Positions 8,094 through 17,114 are shown, counted from the first letter of the stretch. The stretch: 64,000 nt of DNA from GCA-003244245 sp049673305 (GCA_049673305.1 JBATXM010000009.1:1-64000); one strand, 5' to 3'. Numbers and translations: made by a program. The notes: generated from the sequence alone by a model not told the origin.

Positions 8094-8563
8094 AGCTGTT
8101 GTGCCCTCGCCGCATCTTTGACCAAGGTGACGCCGACCCGGCCACGCCGGCCAGGCTCAGCGGGCAGGGACACGGCGGCGACCTGGTCTGCGAGACACTC
8201 CAGCACCCGCCAACTAAACGACCCGGTAGGAAGCGGATCCGCCCCTTCGTCGACATCGACGTCGGCGGCGACCTCAATTCGCTCGGACCGGACGGTGAAC
8301 TTGCAGCTCAGCGTCGCGGTGTCGGCGGCGATTCGGACCAGCATGTCGCAGAGATCATCAGCTGCCATCCGGAGGTCGTCAATCGAGTCGAGGTCGAAGT
8401 CGGCGCGAGCGGCGAGATCGGCGGCGATCGTCCGGATCGTGGGGATCGCCATGCTGCTCGCCGCGGTGCGCAGCTCAAAGAACCGCACCGGATCCTCGCG
8501 TGCGGGATCCACCGGCAAGGCACCGCCGTTGGAGGCTGAGCTGCCTCGGCCCACGTACGTCAT
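8090..8563 (-). CDS. anti-sigma factor, RsbW/UsfX-like GHKL protein
   Basis: The 157-residue protein sits between a STAS antagonist and a SigF-type sigma factor, with four-base overlaps on both sides (ATGA at 8560-8563, GTGA at 8090-8093). Position and size identify it as the anti-sigma kinase-type partner that holds the sigma factor. The helix LDSIDDLRMAADDLCDMLVRIAAD matches the N-box region, but the usual Glu and Asn of active GHKL kinases are not evident (DDLCDML instead). C-terminal glycine motifs are also weak. It may therefore bind its partners without efficient kinase activity, as suggested for some actinobacterial RsbW-like proteins. Confidence 0.8.
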   Translation of the reverse strand: MTYVGRGSSASNGGALPVDPAREDPVRFFELRTAASSMAIPTIRTIAADLAARADFDLDSIDDLRMAADDLCDMLVRIAADTATLSCKFTVRSERIEVAADVDVDEGADPLPTGSFSWRVLECLADQVAAVSLPAEPGRRGRVGVTLVKDAARAQQL

Positions 8564-8931
8564 AGCGAGCTCTTCAGGGCATCTGGCACAGTGTCGGCGA
8601 ACGTGAAATGCTCCCGCAGCTCGGTGGCCTCCAGGGCTCGGTTGGCGATTCGGGAGTGGCACACCAGCCGCAGGACGCGGTGTTCCCGGGTGGCGAGCTC
8701 GTGGGCCTCGAACAGGGCGGACAACCCGGCGGACCCTAGGAACTCCACACCGTCGAGGTCCACCACCACAACGCGGACGAGGGACAGCTGCTCGTCCAGG
8801 ACACTAGCCAGTTTCGGCGCGGTGAGCGTGTCGACCTCTCCTTTCACAGTGATCACGCAGGCGTCAGGACCATGCTCGACAACCTGCAAGTCGATAATGT
8901 CGGTGGGAAACTCGCTGTCCACGCTTGCCAC
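8560..8931 (-). CDS. STAS-domain anti-sigma factor antagonist
   Basis: The 123-residue STAS protein of the RsbV/SpoIIAA family contains the phosphorylation loop VEFLGSAGLSAL with Ser67 at the expected site. When unphosphorylated it should bind the anti-sigma protein encoded directly downstream and free the sigma factor. The SpoIIE-type phosphatase 63 bases upstream is the natural enzyme to dephosphorylate it. The antagonist stop overlaps the next start (ATGA), which implies co-translation. Confidence 0.92.
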   Translation of the reverse strand: MASVDSEFPTDIIDLQVVEHGPDACVITVKGEVDTLTAPKLASVLDEQLSLVRVVVVDLDGVEFLGSAGLSALFEAHELATREHRVLRLVCHSRIANRALEATELREHFTFADTVPDALKSSL

Positions 8932-8994
8932 AGTATCGGCCAGCTCCGCAGACGGCTAATACGGGCGGGGCAGACACCCGATCAGCGCGATCTG

Positions 8995-10509
8995 CTACTC
9001 GCCCCGTTCAACGGCGCGGACCGCAAGCACGGCAAGGTCGTCGCCGTCGTCGCGGCCCAGCCAGGAGGTGACGGTGCGCTCCACGCAGGTTGCCACCCCC
9101 TGCGCGGTCATCCCAGCGCAACCGCGCAGACAGACGGCCAGCCGGTCGGGCCCGAAGTGCTCCTGGAACTCCGCGCTGCGGCGGCCGGCTTCGGTGACGC
9201 CGTCGCTGTAGAGCAGGCAGGTCTCCCCCGGCGCCAGCGTGACTGTGGTCCGGCCGAAGCGGGCGTCGGGCAGGATGCCCACCACCGTTCCGAGCACCCC
9301 GACCTCTTCGACGTGGCCGCTGCCGCGCAACACCATCGGCGCGGGGTGGCCACCGGTGGCGAGCGTGAGCCGGCACCCCACGTCAGCGGGGTGCAGCGCG
9401 CCGAGCACCAGCGTGGTGAAGACGGTCCGCCCGGCGGCCAGTAGTGCCCGGTTGAGGAGGTACAGCAATCGGGTCGGGTCCTGCTCGATGATCATCAGGG
9501 CAGCCAGCGAGTGCTGCACCCGGCTACTCTCCGCAAGAGCTTCAGCACCCTTGCCACACACGTCGCCGAGCCCGAGCAGGGCGCCCCCGTCAGGAGTGGG
9601 ACGGACCAGCAAGAAATCACCGCCCACCGCCAGCTCACCGGCCGCCCGGTAAGCCACGCCGAGTTGCACCCCGGGCAGCTCGGGCAGCTCGTCCGGGCCT
9701 GGTGGCAGCAGGGGGGCCTGCAACTGGGCGAGCGCTTCGGCTTGCTCGCGCCGCCGGCGGCTGGCACCGATCACCGGCCCGGCCAGCGCCGCCAGCTGGG
9801 TGAGCAACGGGGCCGCGACGGGCCGAACCACGATCAGCAGTCCCTCGTTCCGGTCCGGTCCCCGGAGGGATGCCGCTACGACCGGGGTCCGATCCGCAAC
9901 GTCGGGTCCGAGCATCACCATCAGCGCGGCCAGCTCGCCGGGTGGCACCGTGGTGGTGTCCGCTCCTGTTCCGCGCAGCGCGCTGGCTAGTACCGGGGCC
10001 GTTCGCGGGGCCGGTGCCCGAGCCACACCATGAGTCGGCTGGGCCGCACCGCCGGCAAAGTGCCACCAGGACACCCGGGCATGCGGTGCCGGCAGGAGCA
10101 CTGCGGCCTGCTCTCCCACGACCGGGACGGCCAGCTGGACCAGAGCGGCCACTGCCGCATCGTGACCCACCCCAGCCGTGAGCACTCGGTTTGCCTCCAG
10201 CAGGAAGCCTTGCTGGTCAATCGGCGCGCCGGTGGTGTCATGACCCTGCACCCAAGCTTGCCAGCCCTCGGCTAGTCGCCGGAGCCGTCCGCTGACCCGA
10301 CGCCCGCCGGCTCCGACGACGAAGGACTCGCCACTGCGCCCCAACTCATCACCGAGATCCAGGTCCGGAAACAACCGGCGGGCCGCCACGTTGAGCAGCT
10401 GGATCCGGCCCGAGGCGTCTTGCACGATCACGGCTTGGTCGATGTCATCAAGTAGTTCAGGCAGCCCCGATACCAGCAGATCGGCCACGGGTTCCGCGTC
10501 AGATGCCAT
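8995..10509 (-). CDS. SpoIIE-type PP2C phosphatase with PAS- and GAF-like sensor regions
   Basis: The 504-residue protein has an N-terminal PAS-like domain (about residues 10-100, with DIDQAVIVQDASGRIQLLNVAARRLF). A GAF-like segment covers about 105-260. The C-terminal PP2C SpoIIE domain (about 275-500) shows GGDFLLV, GLGDVCGKGAEALAESSRV, ATGGHPAP and LYSDGVTEA; the Asp residues hold the catalytic metals. It should dephosphorylate the STAS antagonist encoded next in the operon and so switch on the sigma factor in response to a signal at PAS or GAF. It is divergent from the large hybrid kinase, so the ~150-base gap holds both promoters. Confidence 0.92.
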   Translation of the reverse strand: MASDAEPVADLLVSGLPELLDDIDQAVIVQDASGRIQLLNVAARRLFPDLDLGDELGRSGESFVVGAGGRRVSGRLRRLAEGWQAWVQGHDTTGAPIDQQGFLLEANRVLTAGVGHDAAVAALVQLAVPVVGEQAAVLLPAPHARVSWWHFAGGAAQPTHGVARAPAPRTAPVLASALRGTGADTTTVPPGELAALMVMLGPDVADRTPVVAASLRGPDRNEGLLIVVRPVAAPLLTQLAALAGPVIGASRRRREQAEALAQLQAPLLPPGPDELPELPGVQLGVAYRAAGELAVGGDFLLVRPTPDGGALLGLGDVCGKGAEALAESSRVQHSLAALMIIEQDPTRLLYLLNRALLAAGRTVFTTLVLGALHPADVGCRLTLATGGHPAPMVLRGSGHVEEVGVLGTVVGILPDARFGRTTVTLAPGETCLLYSDGVTEAGRRSAEFQEHFGPDRLAVCLRGCAGMTAQGVATCVERTVTSWLGRDDGDDLAVLAVRAVERGE

Positions 10510-10662
10510 CGCATCTCCTCACCGATACCGACCCGATCCCTGATCTCATTGCGTCGCGACGAGGGTAGACCGCTGCACTGGATGTACTCCCGCTCGCAGC
10601 CCAAGGCCAATCGTGGCACGCTGCGCGCATTAAACACCGCGATGTTTCTTGGGAGGCGCACC

Positions 10663-13600
10663 GTGAGCGCGCAGTCCGTGTCAGCCGCTGAATCAGAGCG
10701 GCTGAACCCGCTCGACCCTGCCGCGCTGGAACGAATCCTGCTGGCTCTGGAGGGACTTCGCGACGGCAACTTCCGCCGCCGCCTGGTGGTCACCGACACC
10801 AGCATGACCGGCCGGATCGCGACGGTGATCAACCAGATCGCGGACCGCAACCAGTCGCTGGTCGGCGAGCTGGTTGCGGTCCGCGAGGCGGTTGGCCAGC
10901 AGGGTCGGACGAGCGAGCGGCTCACCGATGAGGGCGGCGGTGGATGGTCGCTGGCCGCCACGGCGATCAACGACCTGATCGATGACCTAACCCGGCCAAC
11001 CACCGAGCTGGCGAGGGTGCTGGCCGCAGTGTCCGAGGGTGACCTATCCCCACGGGTGTCTGACCAGCCATTGCGGGGCGACTTCGCCCGGTTGGGGCAT
11101 ACCGTCAACAGATTGCTCGATCAGTTGTCGCTGTTCGCCGCTGAGGTGACCCGGGTAGCCCGCGAGGTCGGCACCGAGGGCAGGCTGGGCGGCCAGGCGC
11201 ACGTTCCCGGAGTGGCCGGGACGTGGCGAGATCTCACCGATTCGGTCAACGTGATGGCCGGCAACCTCACCGACCAGGTGCGTAGCATCGCCCAAGTGGC
11301 CACCGCGGTGGCTCGGGGCGACCTCAGCCGCAAGATCACCGTGGCGACCGCGGTGGCCGGCGGGGACCTGTCGAAGAAGATCACCGTCGAGGCTCGTGGC
11401 GAGGTCGCCGCACTGGCCGAGACGATCAACCGGATGGTCGACACCTTGGGGGCGTTCGCCTCCGAGGTCACCCGGGTGGCCCGCGAGGTGGGTACCGAGG
11501 GCACCTTGGGCGGCCAGGCCCGGGTGCCCAACGGCGCTGGCACCTGGAAAGACCTCACCGACAACGTCAACTTCATGGCCCATAACCTGACTAGCCAGGT
11601 GCGCAACATCGCCCAGGTGACCACTGCGGTGGCAAGCGGTGACCTGTCCAAGAAGATCGATGTGGACGCTCGCGGCGAGATCCTGGAGCTCAAGACCACG
11701 ATCAACACCATGGTGGACCGGCTGTCCGCGTTCGCCTCTGAGGTCACCCGGGTGGCCCGCGAGGTCGGTACCGAAGGCAAGCTCGGCGGGCAGGCCGAGG
11801 TGATCGGCGTGTCCGGCACGTGGCAGCGGCTGACCGAGAACGTCAACCGCCTGGCCGGCAACCTCACCACCCAGGTACGCGCGATCGCCGCGGTGGCCAC
11901 CGCAGTGACCGCTGGCGACCTGACCCGCCAGATCACCGTCGACGCGTCCGGCGAGGTTGCCGAACTCAAGGACAACATCAACCAGATGGTCGCCAACCTG
12001 AAGGAGGCCACCCGGACCAACCAGGAACAGGACTGGCTCAAGACCAACCTGGCGCGGCTGTCCAGTCTCATGCAGGGCCACCGCGACCTGGCTACCGTCG
12101 CCTCGCTGGTGTTGAGCGAGCTCGCCCCCCTCGTGTCAGCCCAGCAAGGAGCCTTCTTCCTGGTCCGCACGGACGGCGAAGGGCCGACCTTCTTGGACTT
12201 CACCGCCGGCTACGGAATCCACGATCCAGCGGCGATCCGTCGCTTCGTCCTCGGCGAGTCACTGATCGGGCAGGCGGCGCTGGACAAGCGGACGATCCTG
12301 GTCACTGAGGCGCCACCGGACTATGCCGCGATCAGTTCCGGCCTCGGCTACACCGCACCGATCAACCTGCTCGTGCTGCCGTTGCTGTTCGAGGACCAGG
12401 CGCTGGGAGTGATCGAGTTGGCCTCGGTCAACGAGTTCACCACGGTGCACCGGGACCTGCTCGAACTGCTTCGCGAGACGATCGGAGCGAACGTCAACAC
12501 CATCCTGGCCAACTCCCGCACCGAGGCGCTGCTGGCCGAGTCGCAACGGCTGACCCAGGAGCTGACCTTAGGTTCGCAGCGGCTGCAGGCCCAGCAGCAC
12601 GAGCTGCAGAAGTCCAACACGGAGCTGGCCGAGAAGGCCGCCCTGCTGGCGACCCAGAACCGCGCTATCGAGATCAAAAACGTCGAGATCGAGCTCGCCC
12701 GCCAGGAGATCGAGGACCGGGCCGCCCAGCTGGCCGCCGCATCGCGCTACAAGTCGGACTTCATGGCGAACATGTCCCATGAGCTGCGTACTCCGCTCAA
12801 TAGTGCGCTGGTGCTGGCCAAGCTGCTGGCCGACAACCTGGACGGCAACCTGTCGGACAAACAAGTGGAATTCGCCAGAACCATCCACTCCGCCGGCAGT
12901 GACCTGCTGCAGCTGATCAACGACATCCTGGATCTGACCAAGGTCGAAGCCGGGCGGATGGAACCGTCGCTGTCTGACGTGGCGATGACCGCCGTGGTGA
13001 ACTACGTCAAGAGCCTGTGCGAGCCACTAGCCTCCGAGAAGGCACTGCGCTTCACCGTGGAGCTCGATCCCGCGCTGCCAGAGCTCCTGCACACTGACGA
13101 ACAGCGCCTGCAGCAGGTGTTGCGCAACCTGATGTCCAACGCGGTGAAGTTCACCGATGAGGGTGAGGTGGCGCTGCGGATCCGATCGGTGGCCGCGGCA
13201 GAGGTGAAGGGCGGCGCGCCGCGCACCGCCCCCGCCCAGGTGGCGTTCGAGGTGGCGGACACTGGTATCGGCATCGCCACCGACAAGCTGTCTGTGATCT
13301 TCGAAGCGTTTCAGCAGGCCGACGGAACGACCAGCCGACGTTACGGCGGCACTGGGCTCGGGTTGTCGATCAGCCGTCAGCTGACCCAACTGCTCGGCGG
13401 CGAGTTGACGGTACGCAGCGAACCTGGAGTAGGCAGCGTCTTCACTCTCTATTTACCCGAAGTCGCCGTACCGTCCGCACCGGCGGTTTCTGAGGGCACG
13501 GCGCGGGACACTCCATTGGGCACGCTCACCCCACCGGAACTGGCGTCGGCGGCCCGGTCGCTGCCACAGCTGGAGCGGTACTCGGCTCGCGCCGAGACGC

Positions 13601-13998
13601 CACCGCGCTTCCACGGGGAGAAAATCCTGATCGTCGACGACGACCTGCGTAACGTCTTCGCGTTGAGCAGCATGCTCGAGGCTCACGACCTGCACGTTGT
13701 CTTCGCCGACAACGGAGTCGCCGGCGTCCGCGCCCTGGAGCGCAACGAGGACGTCACCTTGGTCCTGATGGACGTGATGATGCCCGAACTGGACGGTAAC
13801 GCGACGATCACCGCGATTCGCAACCTGAGCCGCTACGCAGACCTGCCCATCATCGCGGTGACCGCGAAAGCGATGAAGGAGGACCGAGCGAAGAGCCTGG
13901 CCTCCGGGGCGAACGACTACGTTACCAAACCAGTGGACACCGACCTGCTCCTGCGGCTGATCCACACCCACCTCTACACCCCCCCGGACCCCGAATGA
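10663..13998 (+). CDS. multi-HAMP hybrid sensor histidine kinase with receiver domain
   Basis: The 1111-residue soluble kinase has no membrane segment. About residues 85-455 hold repeated HAMP-type modules; three near-identical units carry EVTRVAREVGTEG and a GDLS/T..I motif. A GAF domain (about 480-620) and a coiled coil (about 625-695) follow. The HisKA box has SHELRTP with His706. The ATPase shows NAVKFTDEG, DTGIGIA and GTGLGLS. A C-terminal receiver has the DDD acidic pocket, Asp1037 in LMDVMMPELDG, and the conserved Lys of TKP. I chose GTG at 10663 behind GGGAGG; the open frame runs upstream to a TTG at 10549. It lies divergent from the SpoIIE module, so it may feed into the same stress response. 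Poly-HAMP kinases of this type often sense osmotic stress (Nik1 type). Confidence 0.93.
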   Translation: MSAQSVSAAESERLNPLDPAALERILLALEGLRDGNFRRRLVVTDTSMTGRIATVINQIADRNQSLVGELVAVREAVGQQGRTSERLTDEGGGGWSLAATAINDLIDDLTRPTTELARVLAAVSEGDLSPRVSDQPLRGDFARLGHTVNRLLDQLSLFAAEVTRVAREVGTEGRLGGQAHVPGVAGTWRDLTDSVNVMAGNLTDQVRSIAQVATAVARGDLSRKITVATAVAGGDLSKKITVEARGEVAALAETINRMVDTLGAFASEVTRVAREVGTEGTLGGQARVPNGAGTWKDLTDNVNFMAHNLTSQVRNIAQVTTAVASGDLSKKIDVDARGEILELKTTINTMVDRLSAFASEVTRVAREVGTEGKLGGQAEVIGVSGTWQRLTENVNRLAGNLTTQVRAIAAVATAVTAGDLTRQITVDASGEVAELKDNINQMVANLKEATRTNQEQDWLKTNLARLSSLMQGHRDLATVASLVLSELAPLVSAQQGAFFLVRTDGEGPTFLDFTAGYGIHDPAAIRRFVLGESLIGQAALDKRTILVTEAPPDYAAISSGLGYTAPINLLVLPLLFEDQALGVIELASVNEFTTVHRDLLELLRETIGANVNTILANSRTEALLAESQRLTQELTLGSQRLQAQQHELQKSNTELAEKAALLATQNRAIEIKNVEIELARQEIEDRAAQLAAASRYKSDFMANMSHELRTPLNSALVLAKLLADNLDGNLSDKQVEFARTIHSAGSDLLQLINDILDLTKVEAGRMEPSLSDVAMTAVVNYVKSLCEPLASEKALRFTVELDPALPELLHTDEQRLQQVLRNLMSNAVKFTDEGEVALRIRSVAAAEVKGGAPRTAPAQVAFEVADTGIGIATDKLSVIFEAFQQADGTTSRRYGGTGLGLSISRQLTQLLGGELTVRSEPGVGSVFTLYLPEVAVPSAPAVSEGTARDTPLGTLTPPELASAARSLPQLERYSARAETPPRFHGEKILIVDDDLRNVFALSSMLEAHDLHVVFADNGVAGVRALERNEDVTLVLMDVMMPELDGNATITAIRNLSRYADLPIIAVTAKAMKEDRAKSLASGANDYVTKPVDTDLLLRLIHTHLYTPPDPE
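11299..11388 (+). repeat. in-frame 45-base tandem duplication inside the histidine kinase
   Basis: Bases 11299-11343 and 11344-11388 encode ATAVARGDLSRKITV and ATAVAGGDLSKKITV, residues 213-227 and 228-242. The other HAMP units in the protein have this segment once. The copies have diverged in several codons, so the event is not recent and the frame is kept. Confidence 0.85.
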
Positions 13999-14231
13999 CC
14001 CATCTAGGGGGTGGACTCGGTCGCGGTGTGTGCAGATCTAGAGACAGGCCGTACCCTAGTGCGTGTGGTCACACACGGCGATCCGGATCAGCGCCCCGTA
14101 GCGGCGCTCGGTGCCGTGTGCCAGGCCGACGAACACAGGTGCCCGGCAGCCTCGACCGCGCCCCGCGCCTGTGAGATGGTTCCCGTTGAGCTCACTATCC
14201 GATCGCACCGCCCGCGCAGGAGGAAATTTCG

Positions 14232-14417
14232 ATGGTAAAGTCAATAGAGAAAGTACTCACTTTCTTCGTCGTTATCATTTTGATCCTCCTTCTCCTGGAC
14301 CTGCTGGGAGGTTTCATCGCCGGTTCAGTTCCGGAGGCCGCTGACAGGCTTGGTGAAATTCTCCACAACATGTGGTACGGATTTCAGAACCTCGTTCACT
14401 ACCACCCTTATCACTGA
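14232..14417 (+). CDS. 61-residue single-span membrane protein
   Basis: The ATG follows AGGAGGAAATTTCG, an excellent ribosome binding site, which supports this very short gene. Residues 7-32 form one strong hydrophobic helix (LTFFVVIILILLLLDLLGG). The short C-terminal part is amphipathic and ends with aromatic and His residues (HNMWYGFQ, HYHPYH). It may be a small membrane-bound regulator or stress peptide; no family is recognised. It is more AT-rich than its neighbours and follows the hybrid kinase by about 230 bases. Confidence 0.75.
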   Translation: MVKSIEKVLTFFVVIILILLLLDLLGGFIAGSVPEAADRLGEILHNMWYGFQNLVHYHPYH

Positions 14418-14458
14418 TGCCGGTAGCGCTGGCCGGCGGCGGTAAGAGCTCGGCGCGG

Positions 14459-14486
14459 AGCCACCCGCCGATGGTGGTGGGTGGCT
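14459..14486. terminator. short hairpin between convergent genes
   Basis: AGCCACCC at 14459-14466 is inverted as GGGTGGCT at 14479-14486, and outer GGCGC/GCGCC bases extend the stem with bulges. It lies between the converging 61-residue gene and the secreted-protein gene and may stop transcription from either side. Confidence 0.45.
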
Positions 14487-14495
14487 GGCGCCGCC

Positions 14496-15857
14496 TCAAC
14501 CCTTCCGACGGGCGGGGATGCAGCCCAGGCCGGTGAGCGAGGCCTTCAGTCGCTGCGCCAAGAAGCTGAACAGGTTCTTCGCTGCGGCCGGGTCCGGCGA
14601 GGGAGCACGGACGGTGAACGGCCGATCGAGGCGCAACCGTGCTGGGGCGATGCTGACCACGTTGCGGCAGTAGTTCTTCGCGGTATCGACCCCAGGATCC
14701 AGGGGCGGCTGGTCCACCCCGGCCCGGTACAGATTAATTTTCGCGATATTCGGCTTGCCGTTGACCTTCACCATCGGATCATTAGGCGGCACAAGCGCCA
14801 TCGGTGGTGCTTGCGCGGCTGCGGCCTGCAGCTCGTTCAGTGCCAACGAGGGTGCGGGAGTGCCGCCCGCAGTGAGGTCAGGCGCGGTGAAGGGGGTACA
14901 GCGCAGCGCCGGGTTGATAAACCCGGTTAACAGCCCGTTGTCACTGGCGTTTTTGAGGACGGTGCGCACGGGCAGCGCCGCAATGTTCGCCGCATTGTCC
15001 TGCGCGGTACGCCCGTTAGGCAACGCCAGATAACGGGTAGTGAGGTTGTCGCTCTGGTCCTGATCGATTACCGCGAAGTCTCGGGTGGTTGGGCAGGGCT
15101 GACCGTCACGGGCCATGCCGACGGGCGGCACCTTCAGCTTGCGAGCGCCGATCGCGGCGTGAGCCGCACGGAAGAACTCTGGGGCGCCACAGTAGGCGAA
15201 CTGCCCGAACGGCGAGCCCGGCACACCATTGACGCAACCGTCCGTGGCGCCACGCAAAGTCAAAGTGTTGCCCTGGAACCCGAACCACAGCCCGACCACG
15301 GAACCTGCGGTCAGCTTCGGAAGAACCGGCGGGACCGCCGGCCGGGTCCCCTGATCGACAACCAGCGGCCGGTAGATCGCCAATGCACCCGTTTCCGGAT
15401 CGATGATCGTGGCTTCGACGAACGCCGACTGGTTGGCGTTGGTCTCATGGCAGGCGCCGTTGCGGCGATTTTTCGCCACCAACTGGTAGGGCGTGGCCAG
15501 GCCCTGCGCGGTGAGCGGCGCCGCCGGGACGATCAGTATGCAGCTCGGATTGGGCGCCTTGCCCCCGCCACCACCAGGCGCCGCTTGCAGCTTACGGTGA
15601 CGCTCATTGTTGCGTCCCTTACCGGCCGGGTCCGGGTTTGGGTCCGGCTCGCTGACGGCCATAGCCGGGGCTTCGTCCTCCGTCTCCGGCTGAGTCTCGC
15701 CATCCTTTTGAACTCCAGGAGCGCCGCTCGCCGACGCTGCGGCACGTGCCGGCGCAGGGCCGGCCTGGGCCTGCCAAGGCGCAATCATCGCGATCGGCAG
15801 CACGGCCGCAACGGCAGGCAAGCTCCAGCGGACGAAGCATGGTGGGCGGGGAGTCAC
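14496..15857 (-). CDS. secreted protein of unknown function
   Basis: The 453-residue protein starts with a signal peptide: RWSLPAVAAVLPIAMIAPWQAQA, with cleavage near residue 32. A disordered acidic/Pro/Gly-rich segment follows to about residue 100. The mature domain from about 100 onward contains several well-spaced Cys residues (for example NPSCIL, NGACHET, DGCVNG, AYCGAP, QPCPTT, LRCTPF, NYCRNV, LGCIPA), suggesting an extracellular disulfide-bonded fold. No catalytic motif or named family is recognised. Translation would start at GTG after a moderate GAGG site. Its 5' region opens onto a 575-base gap, and downstream is a shared terminator. Confidence 0.8.
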   Translation of the reverse strand: MTPRPPCFVRWSLPAVAAVLPIAMIAPWQAQAGPAPARAAASASGAPGVQKDGETQPETEDEAPAMAVSEPDPNPDPAGKGRNNERHRKLQAAPGGGGGKAPNPSCILIVPAAPLTAQGLATPYQLVAKNRRNGACHETNANQSAFVEATIIDPETGALAIYRPLVVDQGTRPAVPPVLPKLTAGSVVGLWFGFQGNTLTLRGATDGCVNGVPGSPFGQFAYCGAPEFFRAAHAAIGARKLKVPPVGMARDGQPCPTTRDFAVIDQDQSDNLTTRYLALPNGRTAQDNAANIAALPVRTVLKNASDNGLLTGFINPALRCTPFTAPDLTAGGTPAPSLALNELQAAAAQAPPMALVPPNDPMVKVNGKPNIAKINLYRAGVDQPPLDPGVDTAKNYCRNVVSIAPARLRLDRPFTVRAPSPDPAAAKNLFSFLAQRLKASLTGLGCIPARRKG

Positions 15858-16372
15858 CAGCGCGACCTCATCTCGAGTCAGTCAGTGAGCGGGGCAGTCA
15901 GCGCGGCGGACACTACGACGCACAGTCGCCGGCCAGCCCAGACCTGAGAGCCCTGCGCACTCGGCGGCGCCCACAGGTGCGTTCACAGCGACGAAGAGCC
16001 GCGCTTTAGCCCAAATGCCGGAGTCGTAGGGCCATGTGCCGGGCACCGTTCTCAGCTCAACTGTCTCATCGCCAGCCAGCCGACCATCGCACCGCTCAGC
16101 CGACCATCGCACCGCTCGGGGCACCAGCAAGGCGCAAGCGCGAGTGGCCGGCCGAACCGGTTCTGCGCCACATACGTATGTTGGGGCGTAAGGCTGCGGA
16201 CCGAGGGTCGTGCTGGCCCTGTGAACGTCGGCTGGAATTATCTTGTCGGCTCGCCGAATTTGATCATCTGTCGGCTGCCGACGGTTAGCACCGAGTCGGC
16301 TTTCGCGGGGTCACGCGAAGCACCGTCGCCAAGGTCCCCCACTCAGCGCGCTTGTTACCAGGTCCGAATGAG
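15858..16372. other. intergenic region with a 20-base tandem repeat
   Basis: About 515 bases lie between the secreted-protein gene start and the cluster A terminator, and no frame here is convincing. AGCCGACCATCGCACCGCTC occurs twice in tandem at 16078-16097 and 16098-16117. The 3' part near 16200-16330 looks like non-coding DNA. It should hold the promoter of the secreted-protein gene. Confidence 0.5.
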
Positions 16373-16413
16373 CTAGTGGGCAGCGACCACAGTGTGTGAT
16401 CGCTGCCCACTAG
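16373..16413 (-). terminator. terminator hairpin of cluster A
   Basis: CTAGTGGGCAGCGA at 16373-16386 is exactly inverted at 16400-16413, with a 13-base loop. It lies 20 bases after the stop of the last gene of the small-membrane-protein operon on the minus strand, as expected for its terminator. Confidence 0.75.
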
Positions 16414-16432
16414 TGCTGTCAACCTTCAGCTG

Positions 16433-16798
16433 CTACCGACGAAGGGCATCAAGACTGCGTTCCGTGTCCATCAAACGAGAGCGCCGCCGACCAGAGGCCG
16501 GAAAATTGGCGTACCCGTTAACAGGAACTGGTAGCGGAAGAGCCAACTTGACCGCGATACGCTCAGCGCCGCCGTACAGCAGCGGTAGTGCACCTGCCAC
16601 TACTCCGCCTGTTCGGTTGATGTGCTCGACGCCAGGAACGATGACCTCGGCGTGCTTGACCATCGTCTTCACGTTTGCCAAGCAGTCATCGAAATTGTCC
16701 GCGATACAGCGCAGCAGAAACCCCACCGCAAACAGGTAACTCGCGAGAACCACAATCAACAACGCGCTGAGGGCTACCGTCAGGACAACAAGAATCAT
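16433..16798 (-). CDS. cluster A small membrane protein, family III
   Basis: The 121-residue protein has one N-terminal hydrophobic helix (residues 1-30, MILVVLTVALSALLIVVLAS and on). A soluble, mostly helical part and a basic Arg-rich C-terminus follow. It aligns with the 29198-29503 product of cluster B: both share LIVVLA/LVVVLA, LR.IA, a central I..G....N pattern and the exact VAGALP motif followed by AE. It starts two bases after the previous stop, so it is in the same operon. No known domain was recognised. It is probably a bitopic inner-membrane protein of a multi-subunit envelope complex; this is inference from the paired clusters. Confidence 0.8.
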   Translation of the reverse strand: MILVVLTVALSALLIVVLASYLFAVGFLLRCIADNFDDCLANVKTMVKHAEVIVPGVEHINRTGGVVAGALPLLYGGAERIAVKLALPLPVPVNGYANFPASGRRRSRLMDTERSLDALRR

Positions 16799-16800
16799 GC

Positions 16801-17112
16801 TTAGCCCTCTCCAGCCAGGACCCTGGTCAGGAACGAGTGATGCACCAGACCCTCCGCTAATACCGAATCAACCCTGTCCGCCGTGATAGGAATAAGGGCA
16901 GAATTGGCGGTATTCTCCGGAATAGCCCGGAGGGTATCCCGGACTCCCGCCACGCTTCGATCGATAGACCTCACCATCGACAGCAGAGAGCTCAGCAACA
17001 GGATCACGACAAGAGCAACGCCGAAGCCCATCAGTATCGCGACCCACCAAAAGGTGATCTCTTCAGGAGCATATCCATCAGGCCCACCCGCATACCCAAA
17101 TATAAATGCCAT
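16801..17112 (-). CDS. cluster A small membrane protein, family II
   Basis: The 103-residue protein has a short N-terminal segment, one hydrophobic helix (about residues 19-45) and a soluble helical tail. It shares EEITFW, the helix with LLS.LL..VRSI, SV.GV and NTAN with the 28926-29201 product of cluster B. I chose ATG 17112, well spaced from GGGAGG; the GTG just before it overlaps the upstream gene's stop. It lies between the family I and family III genes, the same 1-2-3 order as in cluster B. Function unknown. Confidence 0.8.
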   Translation of the reverse strand: MAFIFGYAGGPDGYAPEEITFWWVAILMGFGVALVVILLLSSLLSMVRSIDRSVAGVRDTLRAIPENTANSALIPITADRVDSVLAEGLVHHSFLTRVLAGEG

Positions 17113-17114
17113 CA

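Noticed and set aside
11044..12203. Long minus-strand frames opposite the histidine kinase
   Set aside because: They mirror the repetitive HAMP codons, are rich in His/Gly/Arg or Ser/Arg, and lack starts or ribosome binding sites.
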